Shown here in pieces: positions 23,593 through 35,050 of a stretch of DNA of 64,000 nt (positions within the stretch are counted from its first letter, which is position 1; each line of letters starts with the position of its first letter). The DNA comes from Lytechinus variegatus (lineage: Eukaryota; Echinodermata; Echinoidea; Temnopleuroida; Toxopneustidae), in the NCBI RefSeq assembly GCF_018143015.1, contig NC_054740.1:10283140-10347139 (forward strand), read 5' to 3'. Under the pieces are notes generated by a model. The model was not told the origin of the DNA and did not search any database. It saw nothing but the letters and a program-made list of their open reading frames with translations. The position numbers and the translations under genes were made by a program.

Positions 23593-23813
23593 TTTAATTT
23601 GAACAAATTGAGGTTGGCCGGGTTCAAATCCTATTCAATCGGTTAATAGGGGCAAATGCTTCTTTCTGTTATTTTTCTTTATCAATATTTTTTATCTTTA
23701 TTCTTTCTTCTTTAGATATTTATTGTTGACTTGTTAATTGACTATTTGGTGAAATATCTTTCAAACGTAGTAGACTATACATTTGACATGGTTTACGTTG
23801 TCTCTTTTTGCAG

Positions 23814-24199
23814 CAATTTATGGAAAAGTACAAATATCTGGAGGACCTAACTCCACCTAGTCAGCTGGTCGCATCTCGCGACGATATGCAGCGGTCGTCG
23901 CAGACGTACACGACCACGCCAAGCAAGAAACGGGTGATGTCCAAACTAGATCAACTCCAGACGTACCTCCGTGTCCCCGTCACCGGGCGCATCGACGAAG
24001 CCACGATCGAAGCGATGCGACGACCACGATGCGGCCGAGCCGATCCGGACATCGCCGAGCTGAACGAAACGGAGAACGAAGGTGAAATTGATGTGCAGGA
24101 AGAAGAAAATAGTGGAAGACGGAAGAAGCAGAAAAGACGGCGACATAAACGATATGCACTCGCAGGCGATAGATGGAGTAAGAAGCATATTACATACAG
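23814..24199 (+). CDS. MMP exon: prodomain, cysteine switch, furin site
   Basis: The acceptor is CTCTTTTTGCAG and the donor CAG|GTAAGA. The exon begins in phase 0 at [29 protein letters not shown] followed by EATIEAM is the prodomain helix region, and PRCGRAD is the switch whose cysteine caps the catalytic zinc. An acidic linker ([14 protein letters not shown]) precedes [13 protein letters not shown], after which the mature enzyme would begin [16 protein letters not shown]. The acidic-then-basic linker is longer than in most MMPs. A furin site at this position implies activation in the secretory pathway. Confidence 0.93.
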
Positions 24200-27100
24200 G
24201 TAAGAAAATTTGTAAATTATCAGGATCCTTTGACCCAATTTGAAACGACATCATAGTATCAGATTCGATGTGAAATCTGGCATTTTTTCATAAAAGAATA
24301 ACATACATGTTACATTCTTCTTGAAATTGAATGATTTATAATTACTGAGATATTTCATATATCTGACAAACAATGTGTGTCGACGCTGGAAGAGTGAATG
24401 CTATTTGCCAAACTTTCGTCAACTGATCTCAAATAACTTTTTCTTCCAAACTTTGAAATATTCATGAGCTTACAAATGTTTTAAAATGTCAAATCTTTTG
24501 AATGAGCCTTGAACAGTACAGTGCCTCTAAGTCTACTGGTGATTTAATGAACCAAACGTTAAATAGTTCCGATATTTAAACACTTTCAGAGCTTCGATTT
24601 TCGTGCGTTTTCTTTTTTATTTCAATTTTTGTGACAAATGACTATAACAACATGAACTCGATATATCGAGGATGTTACAGGTTAGATTAAAAAAATTATC
24701 ACAAATGTAAATCTAATCAACTTCATTTCCTCCATCTCAGAATTGATAACTACCCGACCAGTGTTTGGATCCCACGAAAGAAGGTCCAGGACTCTATCTC
24801 GAGAGCGCTCCAGATGTGGAGCGACGTCACCCCTCTCGAGTTCCGTATGCTCGACGACTGGGACATCGATGACGAGGACGCCGACATCTATGTCTCCTTC
24901 TCCAAGTACCGCCACGGCGACCCGTATCCATTCGATGGGCCGGACGGCACCATTGCCCACGCCTATCTGCCGAATGGACAATTCGGCGACCTCGACGGCG
25001 ATGTCCATTTCGATGACTCGGAGTACTTCTCTTATGATGGCGAATCGGGTAATGCTGTTGTGTTTTAATATTTGGTTATGTGTTTTACATGGAAATCATC
25101 ATTGAGTTCGCAAAGTGGGTTGGGTCACCGATAGGCTATTAGAGGGAACAAAATCATTGTATACATGTTGTAATTATCCTGTCCCCCTTTTCTTCCTGTA
25201 TCCCTCCTTCTTTTTTTATTCTCCTATTTTCTTATTATTCTCTTTATTCATGTTGTTCTTAATCTTCTATTTTTTCTTCTTCTTGCATGTTTTATATTAT
25301 CTACGTCAAGTCATGTATACTTTTTTTAAGCACACACGACTTTTCATGAAACATCTAATACATAGTTTTGCCTTTATAATACATTCTAATATATAAATGA
25401 ATTGTTAATTCTCTTCTTCATGGTGCAGGCTATAATCTATTTAAAGTGGCAGCCCACGAACTTGGACATAGCCTCGGCCTTGAACATTCGCACACCATGG
25501 GTTCGATCATGGTTCCAGACTACGCGGGTTTTAAGGGCGATGATAACGAATTCAAGTTGGGCGATGACGACATTAGGGCGATTCAAGTACTATACGGTGA
25601 GTTTTCTATAAAAACATCAAAATATGGGTACAATAATTTAATACCCAGCAAAAAATTGTGGTGCTAACCGATGAACAAAGAGGACCATGCTAGATATTTC
25701 GGTGTGCAATATACAGTATTATGGGTTTTACAGCATGTACAGCGCCTTTGGTTAATATTATTCTTTGACATTCTTTGGTATTATATTTTCAACCTCTAGG
25801 GTGTAATATTAACACCTCAGGATGTGGTTTTCTCTAGGGACACCAACTGATGACAGTTTCAACACAAAAGTTTTTACAAAACACTTTAAAATAATACTTT
25901 TTATAACATTAAAATTGCATATTAATGTACAGCACAATATACTTCCTTGAAAAAATTTTGATTAGTTTGCAACGGGTGTTGAGTCACTTAAGGCCGAGAA
26001 AAACTTGTTGCAAAAATAAAAAGAATTGAAATAAATACGTTCAGAGTATCATCTGTCTTCAAGCTCATTAGTCTGTTTAGAAGTCAAAACTTGATTTTTT
26101 TTTATTTTAGGCCTACAAGAAAAAAGGGTAAGGAACTTAAGAAGAAACACCGTCTTATTTATCCCCCCCTCCCTTTCCCCCCCCCCCCCCCCCCCCCCCC
26201 TCTCTCTCCCTCCCTCCCCTTCTCTTCTCTTATCTTCTTCTTTGCAGGTGATCCCAGTATACCTCGTTATAAAGGCAATCCAAGAGCTGAGTGCAACAAG
26301 GCATTCGACGCCACAGCGCTAATAGATGGGACATTATTTGTATTCAGAGTAAGATTGTATTAATGCAGGCCAAACAAATTCTATACCCTATTTGTCTTAA
26401 TGATTACATTTTGAATTGAAATAGTTTCTTTGTTTGCATAATTTAGATTGAATGAGTAGAGGCCTTAAAAGTAATTGAGCCCCAAACTACCTATTCGTTG
26501 AGCCTACTATGCGAGCCCGGATGGTGAAGAGTCATCAACGCCAAGGCATTATTTTGGCATATTCAAGGTCCATGGCATAATGTAGGTGGATGATGAATAA
26601 TTATCAAAACTAATAGCCAGCCGCTTTTTATTGAAAAAAATAATTTGGAATATTAGAGCACTTGAAAATTGTGAAAAGTAAAAAAAAAAAAAAGTTGCGT
26701 TGGCCGGGAGTCGAACCCGGGTCAATTGCTTGGAAGGCAACTATGCTAACCGCTATACCACCAACGCTTCGGTGGAAGAAATGGTAACCAACCAATATAC
26801 AAACTAAATAGATTTGTAGCCCCCTGTACTGGGACGTAAGTATGTTAGGTACACAATAAGTTATATTTTCAGTAATACTACGCTAAATACATTTCACAGG
26901 TTATTTCATTTCTTTAAAAAAACAAGGTTAAATATTGAAAAGTATGGTATCTTCAAAGTGAAAATCAGAAGGAAAGAAGTTTCATATATTGACCGTAGAG
27001 GGCGGCAGTCCACTCACCGATTTAGTTCGAGTGTGAGTCGCCAACATAATTCGGTTTGGGTGATGTTTGTTATGGTAAATTTCTAACTGGGGGGCGCCGG

Positions 27101-28436
27101 GGGGGGGGGGCGTCAGGTGTACATAACAACTGTTGTGCACTGGCATAGCAAAACACCCCGCTCATTGTACCATCCATTGAAAGAGTTTTGCTATTCTTTG
27201 GAAACCCTTAGTTATGGGGGACCGCGAAGTCAAATTCATCTATTCTAACACTAGAGCAGCATGTGCACTGATGGATCCCAATTTGAGGGTGGGGCACTGG
27301 AATACAGTCCAAATTTGAGGCTGCTCCCCCCCCCTTTATTTAAACTGCGAGACGGCCCCCTTTTTTCAAGATTAAATTGTATAATAATTACTTATATTTT
27401 TCCAATTCTCTGTAGGATCGACGTTTCTGGCGATTGAAGAAGATCGGAAAAATAATGTCACCAAAGAAAGGAGAGAAAATAGCGCGGAGATTTCCCAAAA
27501 TGCCGCATAAAATAGACACCGTTTACCAAAGAAAAGATGGTCATATTGTAGCTCTTAAAGGTATGCTATTTCCGTTGAATGTTGTTTTATCATCATATCG
27601 GGCGATATTAAACAGTTACTACACACCATCGAGAGCATAATAATTACACACGCAAGGTATAGACTACTGAGTATTCTAACTTGGATTGTTAGTGTGTCTA
27701 TTTAATGTCCGAGCAAAAACGATGGTTATTTTGTTTCATAATAATTTTATGATAGAGTTGTCGATCCTTCTTATTACGATCAACCACGTAGTCCTATACT
27801 CTCATCTCAAAAACTATGACCGATCAATTAATGATTCACAATACCATTCAGTCATTAAATTTCCTGATGGTGGGTCACGTGCTGGATAATGTTTTCTTTT
27901 CTTTAAATGAATTTATCTAAAATCCTCGGTATTTTGTTTTATTTTTTATCTTGTATAGTTTCACAATCTCTATTTGTGATACCTTGTTTTTATTCTTCCG
28001 GTCACTTTTTCTAACTCTTTCAATTATTTTTAATCCTCTATTTTTCAAAATTTGAAAAATCATAAGGACGGTTGCCAAGCCCCCCCCCCACCGGGTGCTA
28101 CGATACGTATGTATGGCGGTCGAGACACACATTTTCAGCCTATTTCCGTTACATTATTTAGAAAGCCATTGAAATTCCCATTTTTCCATGACGAAAATTT
28201 TGCGTTTAAGAGCAGTATACCCCAAGTTTCCCTTATCATCAAATCTCTTCTCAAAACCCTATTGCCCTCAAGCATGAAATTTAAGTATAGAAACACCTGT
28301 TTCTTGACCTCGGTCCGAAGATAATACACCCCGGTCACAGCAGGGGGCCACACACGATGGATTGCATTCTGTTGAGTGCATGGAGTTCCATGTATACACG
28401 CGTTGATAGAAACTTTTTTCTTCCTTTCTTTCTTTT

Positions 28437-28467
<31 letters not shown>

Positions 28468-30472
28468 CTCTCTCTTCCTTCCTTCCTTCCTTTCTTTCGT
28501 TAAGACTGTATCGTTGCGCGAGTGAACGGCATGCATCCCATATTTTCTTGCTGTACGGACAGAAACTAGATGGGATGCATCGCGGTCTTGCATGCTAAGC
28601 ATACCGTAATTTTTATTCCGCATACTTTCCTTATTTCGAGGTCGATTTTCTTCGTTCGAAATTGAAAATGGACTAGTATTGGATGTCTGAATGTAATATG
28701 CCTTTGAAAACGTGATTAATATCGAATACAATAATTTCATTCCGAAGATCCTTCTACAGGCAGACAAGTCTTACGTAATAGCACAGCTGTTGTTTATCGT
28801 TTCGTCCTTGGCTCAACGCTCGTTTAGCTGGCCCGTGGTGGTGAAATCGAGACAAGGGGAAATCGAGACCTGGCCAAGATGGGTTTATCGGGGTTTGAAA
28901 AGTTGTTTGAGATTTGCAAACGCAAAACGGGGTATGCCACCGCAGTTTGCAGTCCGAAGTGAGGTCGAGAATCAAACGGGAAATTTTCGTAATGTCCAGA
29001 GACCCTCAAATTTGTGGTTATGCATGCCTGATCATGAACTACTAAACCCGATATGCGATATGAATCAAGCAAGACCCGCGCGTATTTTTTTTTCGGCTGC
29101 TCCATTATATAGCCGCTACCATGCGACGATTGAGTTCAGGGCTCCGGAACACAAAGGTTTGCGATGAGTTGCAAGTATGAAAGAACCGCACTGATTGGTT
29201 CCCAGTCAGTATTTTAAATAGAGTGCTCGTGCAACGACGATCTTGATTGGTCATTGGTATTTAGCGATTGATTGCAAACCTTTTTGTTACGAAGCCCTGG
29301 ATACCCCCCCCTTTTTGTGTGTGGTCAGTTCCAAAGCATTGCATTTTTAGTTATTGTTGATCGAAGAACCGTTTCTGAGACCCCCATTTTAATACCAAGA
29401 ATTAGTTCCAGAGCCCCCTATGTTCGCCTTTTGTGTGGCACAGGTTTCATGTTATAATTCGAGTAGCCCCCCCCCCGTGGGTCGCCCCAACGCCGGGGCA
29501 TAAAGCTATTTCGTTAAATTTTTTTATTGTGATCATCGAACATTATGTGATCGAAGGTAAAAAAAAATACTTAAGATATTTATATTCCTATAAATTTTAC
29601 GCAAATAAATATATCTCAATTGTTCCCAACAGGTCATTTGATGTGGATTTATAAGGGTAAGACATTGTTACCCGGTTTCCCGCGCTCTGTCCGGACCCGG
29701 AACATGCCGGGTCGCGTGGATGCCGCTCTCCACTTCCGGGCCTACAACAAAACTTATTTCTTCCGGGGGCCATACGTTTGGCGCTATGATGAAAAGAGAG
29801 AATACGTTGATGGTGGATTTCCGAGATTGACGAAAGATGTCTTCGCGGGGGTTCAGACGCCCGTCAATGCAGCGTTCCAATATACTGATAGTAAGTAGGC
29901 CTACACCTCAGCACCTGCCCCCCCCCAAAAAAAAAGAACAAGAAGGAGGAGAAGCAGAAGATTGAGTTCATTGCATTTATAAGTGCACCCCCGAAGTATG
30001 TAAATTAAATAAATGAATGAATAAAAATAAGATAATGATAATGAAATAAATAAATTATATTAAACAAATAGATGAATATACGAATGAACAAAAAAATAAA
30101 TAAATAATAAAGGATAAATAAATGAAAATAGATGAGTAAATATACTTATATATACACAGTATATTTATAAATAAATAAAAGGTTAATAAATTAACAAGAT
30201 ACATATAGTTTAAAAATGAGAAGGAATGTTTTTACATGCACCCCTTCTTCAGATGAATATGATATACAGGATATATTATCATCATTATGTTTTCCTTTCT
30301 TTTCTTTGTAGAAAATCTTTATTTCCTCCAACGTAAGAAGTACCAAAAATACAGCACAGAACACCGAAGCGCCGATCCCGGATATCCGCGGTACTTTGGC
30401 GAGGATTTCATCATGTGCACAACCAAAAACTATAAGTCTGATAAATCTAAACAGGCCAAAGTCAAACAATGA
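23814..30472 (+). CDS. Secreted, furin-activated matrix metalloproteinase (M10A), 7 exons seen, 5' exon missing
   Basis: The protein is a zinc endopeptidase of the MMP family, predicted to cleave extracellular matrix or other secreted proteins outside the cell. Exons are 23814-24199, 24741-25048, 25429-25596, 26248-26348, 27416-27560, 29633-29890 and 30312-30472. All junctions are GT-AG and the phases match, giving 508 residues after an unseen first exon that should carry the signal peptide. In order there is a peptidoglycan-binding-like prodomain, the cysteine switch PRCGRAD, a polybasic stretch ending RRRHKR (a furin-type site), the catalytic domain with [11 protein letters not shown] and the Met-turn SIMVP, a short hinge, and a four-bladed hemopexin domain bounded by CNKAFDA and FIMCT cysteines. 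The tail is hydrophilic and shows no membrane or GPI signal. The domain order and furin site resemble MMP28/MMP19-type secreted enzymes; the exact orthologue is not settled. A tRNA-Gly lies antisense in intron 4. Confidence 0.95.
24741..25048 (+). CDS. MMP exon: N-terminal half of catalytic domain
   Basis: The acceptor is CTCCATCTCAG and the donor TCGG|GTAATG; the exon enters with one base completing an AGA codon. It encodes [20 protein letters not shown] and, further on, the structural zinc and calcium segment: [20 protein letters not shown] and then [12 protein letters not shown]. The histidines and aspartate expected for the structural zinc (H-x-D, H, H) are all present, as is the DGP calcium loop, so the fold looks intact. 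Confidence 0.93.
25429..25596 (+). CDS. MMP exon: active site
   Basis: The acceptor is TTCATGGTGCAG and the donor TACG|GTGAGT. It encodes [19 protein letters not shown], holding the three zinc-binding histidines and the catalytic glutamate, followed by [12 protein letters not shown] with the Met-turn and [12 protein letters not shown], the usual last helix of the catalytic domain. The stretch before GLEH matches the consensus HExxHxxGxxH exactly. Confidence 0.95.
26164..26200 (+). repeat. Poly-C run in MMP intron 3
   Basis: A near-continuous C run followed by TCTCTC and CCCTTCTC forms part of the polypyrimidine tract before the acceptor at 26247. Confidence 0.85.
26248..26348 (+). CDS. MMP exon: hinge and start of hemopexin domain
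   Basis: The acceptor is CTTCTTTGCAG and the donor CAGA|GTAAGA. It encodes [20 protein letters not shown] and then [13 protein letters not shown]. The cysteine in AECNKAFDA is the first half of the disulphide that closes the hemopexin propeller. The preceding intron ends in a long C run and pyrimidine tract (about 26164-26247). The hinge is short. Confidence 0.9.
26697..26767 (-). tRNA. tRNA-Gly (anticodon TCC)
   Basis: The minus-strand sequence runs GCGTTGGTGGTATAGCGGTT, continues with the anticodon loop CTTCCAA, and ends with the T-arm CCCGGGTTCGACTCCCGG and CCAACGC. The 7-bp acceptor stem (GCGTTGG with CCAACGC) is perfect, the anticodon stem TTGC/GCAA pairs, and the B box GGTTCGACTCC is intact. 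A run of T follows the 3' end on the minus strand, the normal Pol III stop. It lies in intron 4 of the metalloproteinase, antisense to it. There is no intron and no SINE body, so it looks like a working gene. Confidence 0.93.
27416..27560 (+). CDS. MMP exon: hemopexin blade I-II
   Basis: The acceptor is CCAATTCTCTGTAG and the donor AAAG|GTATGC. It encodes [20 protein letters not shown] and later [20 protein letters not shown]. The segment FVFRDRRFWRL across the junction is the typical first hemopexin blade. The reading phase leaves one base to be completed by the next exon. Confidence 0.9.
28421..28500 (+). repeat. (CTTT)n microsatellite in MMP intron 5
   Basis: CTTT repeats pass into CTCT and then CCTT repeats. 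The rest of the 2.1-kb intron 5 shows nothing else I can name. Confidence 0.9.
29633..29890 (+). CDS. MMP exon: hemopexin blades II-IV
   Basis: The acceptor is AATTGTTCCCAACAG and the donor GATA|GTAAGT. It encodes [20 protein letters not shown], then [20 protein letters not shown] followed by [17 protein letters not shown], and ends [20 protein letters not shown] and VWRYD are textbook hemopexin blade words. Confidence 0.92.
30000..30190 (+). repeat. AATA/AAATAA microsatellite in MMP intron 6
   Basis: Repeated AATAAATAAATGAATA-like words fill most of the short intron between the last two exons. Confidence 0.8.
30312..30472 (+). CDS. MMP terminal exon
   Basis: The acceptor is TTCTTTGTAG. The exon encodes [20 protein letters not shown], then [20 protein letters not shown], and stops with TGA at 30470-30472. 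The cysteine in FIMC is the partner of the one in AECNKAF. The last 15 residues are lysine-rich and hydrophilic, so the enzyme is predicted to be secreted. I see no strong AATAAA just after the stop. Confidence 0.92.
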
Positions 30473-32251
30473 TTGGTATCGATATCTCAGAACGATAAAC
30501 CTTCTACACTCATCGGTCAATCGGGTATTGCTTACCGGTTTATTACACATTGCTCGGTTCATCTTTGAACCGAATTAAGAGGTAAATAATTCTCTTCTGG
30601 TATTGTGACCCCGATACGAAACAGGACAGGGAAAAGTGCCCGGGTGATGTCAATTTTTTCAAGATGGGAGACCCGTGTGGCCGACCCATTGGAATTTTAT
30701 CGTCGACTTTACAAAATATTATGAAGGCTTCTGGTTTATTTTAAGTATTTTTTTTCTAAAGAAGCCTATGTCAGTTTTGTACACTTGACCTCTCTCCCGA
30801 TCTATCCATGTCTCCGCGCTTGCCACGAGTTACTTGTTGCATGCTGTCGATGATATTGTTGGTGAGGTGTTGTTGCTGCTGTTGTTGTTAGTGTTGTTGT
30901 TATTTTGTAAGTTCCTCTATCTCTACTTATGTGGGCTGTCGCTATTGTCAGCGAAATAATTGCTATGTGCCCAGGCAGAATGCACCCGTAAGCCAGGCTC
31001 ATGTCCCCCCCCATCATTCATCATTCAACTTGAAATCTATAATTTTTATTCTGGGAAAATAAGAATTGTGTCTCCCGAAGCATGTAGTCTTTTTTAATTC
31101 ATCTCTACCATCGATCTTATTTCAATCTCGTAAAAGAAAACACCTTCATTGTAAACAGGTAAATCATCGTTTTCCCTGTCCATGAAGAAATGTCCCTGGC
31201 CCTTCCTTTATATTTTTTATCTCTTTTTCACCCCCCCCCCCTCCCGATAAAAAGCCCACACAAAGATGGGCTTAATTGTAAAATTTACTCAGGAAGATAA
31301 AGAGCGGGGGGCAGGGGCTCAAGGGGGCCCTCATTCATTTGCTCGTATATCGTAATAATCATTGAAAGCCTGTATTGACATGGGGGAAAGAGTCATAGCT
31401 GTTGTGCATTTTGAGCTACACCCCAAATGTATTAATGCATGTTCTCATTCGTAGTGAAGCTCGAATTAATGCCACCCCCTCCCAGTTAACAGAGGCTTTG
31501 ATCCTGGGGGCAAGGGTGATCGCCCCCATGAAAATATTTGGGGGATTACAAATCGATTTGCCACCCCCACCCATAATTCGGACAACTTGAAAAACTATAA
31601 TATGCAATCATGTTGAAAAAAAAAACAATGAAACCATTGTGCCTAAACATGGCATAAAAATACATTTAAAAAACTAATCTTGTCAATTTTTCGGTGCACT
31701 TTGCGCAGAAATTGCTGTAATGTAATTTGGAGAGCGCACCGATTTGTTTTTTCAGTTGCCCCCCCCCCCTTACGAAACGTGGACCGACGCCCCTACCCGT
31801 TAAAATATTACATTGTTACCAATGCAAGTACATCGTTGATAACAAGATGTACCTTCCAGAGGTTCACTTGAACTTTTAAAACCCCATAGGTCTTCGACTT
31901 CATGCCGTTGTCTGGCTGTTTTGAAGATTTTTTTTCCTTAATCAAGCCTTGCCGCTTCCTTGCCCTTCAACACCCGTCACGTTCTGGCGAAAGATTTAGT
32001 CTAAGAGATATAATATTTAATGGAGAGCCTGAATCGTCTGCATGCTCATTGTGAAAACAGGGAGTTTTTGCAACTATACAACGAGAACAGTTTCCGCAAC
32101 GTTGTAAATCTATTGAAAATGCATCGAATCACAATAGACAGCGGAGAGGCCTTTGTCGAAATTGGTTCGGAGCAGACAAAAATAATTGATATATACCTTT
32201 TGTCCAGAGTCACGGACAAACGGCTATTTTGATTCACTGGTTTTCGACAAA
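30473..32251. other. MMP 3' flank and unassigned DNA
   Basis: The 3' UTR end cannot be placed; I saw no strong AATAAA soon after the stop. G-run and C-run dispersed motifs occur near 31010, 31235, 31500 and 31755. No gene is recognised. Confidence 0.45.
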
Positions 32252-32460
32252 CACTCTAAAAACAAGAAATGTTAACTTAACATTTAAAGGTTTGAGGAGT
32301 GACAACATTTTCTAAATGTTGCATTTACCACTTCGAGTGGTTCTACCCAACATTTAAAATGTTGGATTCAGCTTTATACAAGGTTGGATTTAACATTTGG
32401 GAACGGTTGTCACTCCTCCAACCTTTCAAATGTTAATTTAACATTCGAATTTTTAGAGTG
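32252..32460. mobile_element. Palindromic MITE, CACTCTAAAA group
   Basis: It opens CACTCTAAAAACAAGAAATG and closes ACATTCGAATTTTTAGAGTG. Inner arms pair AAAGGTTTGAGGAGTGACAA with TTGTCACTCCTCCAACCTTT. The termini are the same as those of the element at 7287-7509, although TA is not visible on both sides here. Confidence 0.75.
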
Positions 32461-32844
32461 AAGATTTCTTTGTCATGAAAAACTTTGACAATAGATTCTC
32501 TGCGTTCCAGAAGGTGTCTGTGTAGTGTTGCGGGGCCGAGTGCATGCACCAAGACCCTTGATCGCCATAGGGGGTGTATAATACCGAAAACCCGTTCCCC
32601 TAACATGCCTAATAAAATATATTCTACCACTCCTCCAAATTTATATGATTTAAAATCATACATTGACGGTTCTTCATTTCGTTATTTATTGTATCATATT
32701 CTTCATTTTTTGTACCAGTTAAATTAAATCTTTTCTGGTTCATCCATTCACAACATGCACAGTCATTAAACATGTTAAAATGAACTCTTGATAATATGGA
32801 TGATAAACAAGCATTATCATGTTTACTATATATTTATTCTTACA

Positions 32845-32990
32845 CTGGGAAAACGTTGTTTAAATTCCCATCACTCTAACAACTATTGTTTAAACATTTA
32901 TAACAGCTGTTTAAAATTTTGAAACAAGTTATTTACAATCACAATAAGAGTTTAAACAACTTGTTGTTAGAGTGACAGGGTTAAACAATG
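32845..32990. mobile_element. Short inverted-repeat element
   Basis: ACGTTGTTTAAATTCCCATC and then ACTCTAACAACTATTGTTTAA face TTTAAACAACTTGTTGTTAG and then AGTGACAGGGTTAAACAATG, so about 145 bp form an imperfect hairpin. It is probably another small MITE; ends are approximate. Confidence 0.5.
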
Positions 32991-33873
32991 TGCTATTTTT
33001 TTAACGACGTAACTTTTTTTAGGATTTCGAAGTCATAAATAGTGATTTTTCAGATTGAAATCCATTCTCGGACTCCCAAGTAATAAATGTTATCTCGGCG
33101 AATGTGATCTGATTGATGCACAGTGCTATATTTGCATTGTAATAATCTTACATTTTATTTTCAAAGAGTGTGTGATATTATGCTTGGAAATTTATTGATA
33201 AACAATATTGCCTGAATTTGGCGACACCTCAAATTTGCAATTATCGTTATTGGATCGTTGATGATTAAAAGTGTTAATACATGATTCGAAAAATAGTAAT
33301 AAAGACTTATTCGTACAAGTCAGGATAAAATTTGACTATGATTATGATTGGGGTTCGACTGCAAGACAGTGTTCGATCATGTCGATATTTTTAAACAATA
33401 AAGTTTAATTTTTGATATTCAATCCTCAATAAATCAAGCACGGTTGTTTAAACTGGTGAATAACTACTGTTGTATAAAATTTCAAACATTGTTTATTATT
33501 GTGTAATATAATGACCATTCATCTTCTGCCGTGACAAGCAAACGTTATTCATTATGCCTATTTTGAATAGAGGTCCTTATGATAAGTGACATTCAATGTA
33601 CAATATGATTAGCGGAGCTTCCTCGATTTTATGAGTAACAACTCGATTTGGGATAGTTTTATGAATAGCGGCCATTATGATTAATGGAGCAATACGTTAT
33701 CAAGATTATGGCAAACAAACAGAATGCAGTGTCTATAGCGTCTCGTCTGCTATAAACGTGTTTCATTATTATGTCAAATTTTCAATTTAAATAAGCCAGG
33801 ATAAATTTCTAATTATTGAATTCATTTCTTCCATTTCAAACATAATACAAAGTAATGTGATTTGAATACAAAT
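32991..33873. other. Unassigned AT-rich DNA
   Basis: Nothing recognisable is seen between two clusters of MITEs. Confidence 0.5.
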
Positions 33874-34487
33874 TTAAAGGACAAGTCCACCCCAACAAAA
33901 ACTTGATTTGAATAAAAAGAGAAAAATTCAACAAGCATAACACTGAAAATTTCATCAAAATCGGATGTAAAATAAGAAAGTTATGACATTTTAAAGTTTC
34001 GCTTCATTTCACAAAACAGTTATATGCACATCTCGGTCGGTATGTAAATGAGGGAACTGATGACATCACTCACTCACTATTTCTTTTGTATTTTATTATA
34101 TGAAAAATAAAACATTTTGATTTTCTCGTCGTTGTCATGTGAAATGAAGTTTCATTCCTCCCTTAACACGTGAAAATCCATTATTTTAACATTTTGTGGT
34201 TCAGGCAAGGTGGTCCTAATTGTCAAATTCGTAAAAATTGAAATATTGTATAATTCAGACAATAAAAAACAAAAGAAATAGTGAGTGAGTGACATCATCG
34301 ACTCTCTCATTCGGATGTAACTGGCTCGTTCAAGTAATAACTATTTTGTTAAAAATAAGCGAAACTTTGAAATATCATAACTTTCTTATTTTACATCTGA
34401 TTTTGATGAAATTTTCAGCATTTTGCTTGTCTGATTTTTCTCCATTGATTCAAATCAACATTTTTCTGAGGTGGACTTGACCTTTAA
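33874..34487. mobile_element. ~600-bp palindromic MITE (AAAGGACAAGTCCACC family), copy 2
   Basis: The left half is almost identical to 13053 onward (AAAGGACAAGTCCACCCCAA, then TTGAATAAAAAGAGAAAAAT). The right half ends GAGGTGGACTTGACCTTTAA. It contains an insertion-like GCACATCTCGGTCGG segment relative to copy 1. Confidence 0.8.
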
Positions 34488-34542
34488 GGATTGATATTTT
34501 AAAGGAAAGCAGTATAAAATAGAGCATGATTATGGACAATCA

Positions 34543-35050
34543 TTAAAGGACAAGTCCACCCCCAAAAATTGATTTGAATAAAAAGAGAAAAATCCAACAA
34601 GCACAGCACTGAAAATTTCATCTAAATCGGATGTAAAATAAGAAAGTTATGACATTTTAAAGTTTCGCTTAATTTCACAAAACTGTTATAAATAATATTA
34701 TGCACATTCTGGTTAATATGCAAACGAGGAGAGTAATGACGTCATCCACTCACTATTTCTTTTGTATTTTATTATATGAAATATTATAAATCTGTAAAGA
34801 ATGAAATAAAAAAAAATGTGTAATTCAAACAATAAAAACAAAAGAAATAGTGAGTGATGGACATCATCGACCGACTCATCATGTCACTGAGTTGTGCATA
34901 TCACTTTTTTGTGAAAAATAAGCGAAACTTCAAAATGCCATAACTTTCTTATTTTACATCCGATTTTGATGAAATTTTCAGCGTTATGCTAGTTTGATTT
35001 TTCTCTATTTATTCAAGGAAACATTTTGCTGGGATGGACTAGACCTTTAA
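34543..35050. mobile_element. ~510-bp palindromic MITE (AAAGGACAAGTCCACC family), copy 3
   Basis: It lies only 55 bp after copy 2 in the same orientation. The ends are TTAAAGGACAAGTCCACCCC and GGGATGGACTAGACCTTTAA, with CAT before and TG after. It is shorter than copies 1 and 2 in the centre. Confidence 0.8.

Noticed and set aside
28135-28767. 210-codon minus-strand frame in MMP intron 5
   Set aside because: A third of it is the (CTTT)n microsatellite read as K/E/R repeats; the rest has no motif.
28712-29167. 151-codon + strand frame in MMP intron 5
   Set aside because: No domain, overlapping frames on the other strand, and it interrupts a gene with consistent splicing.
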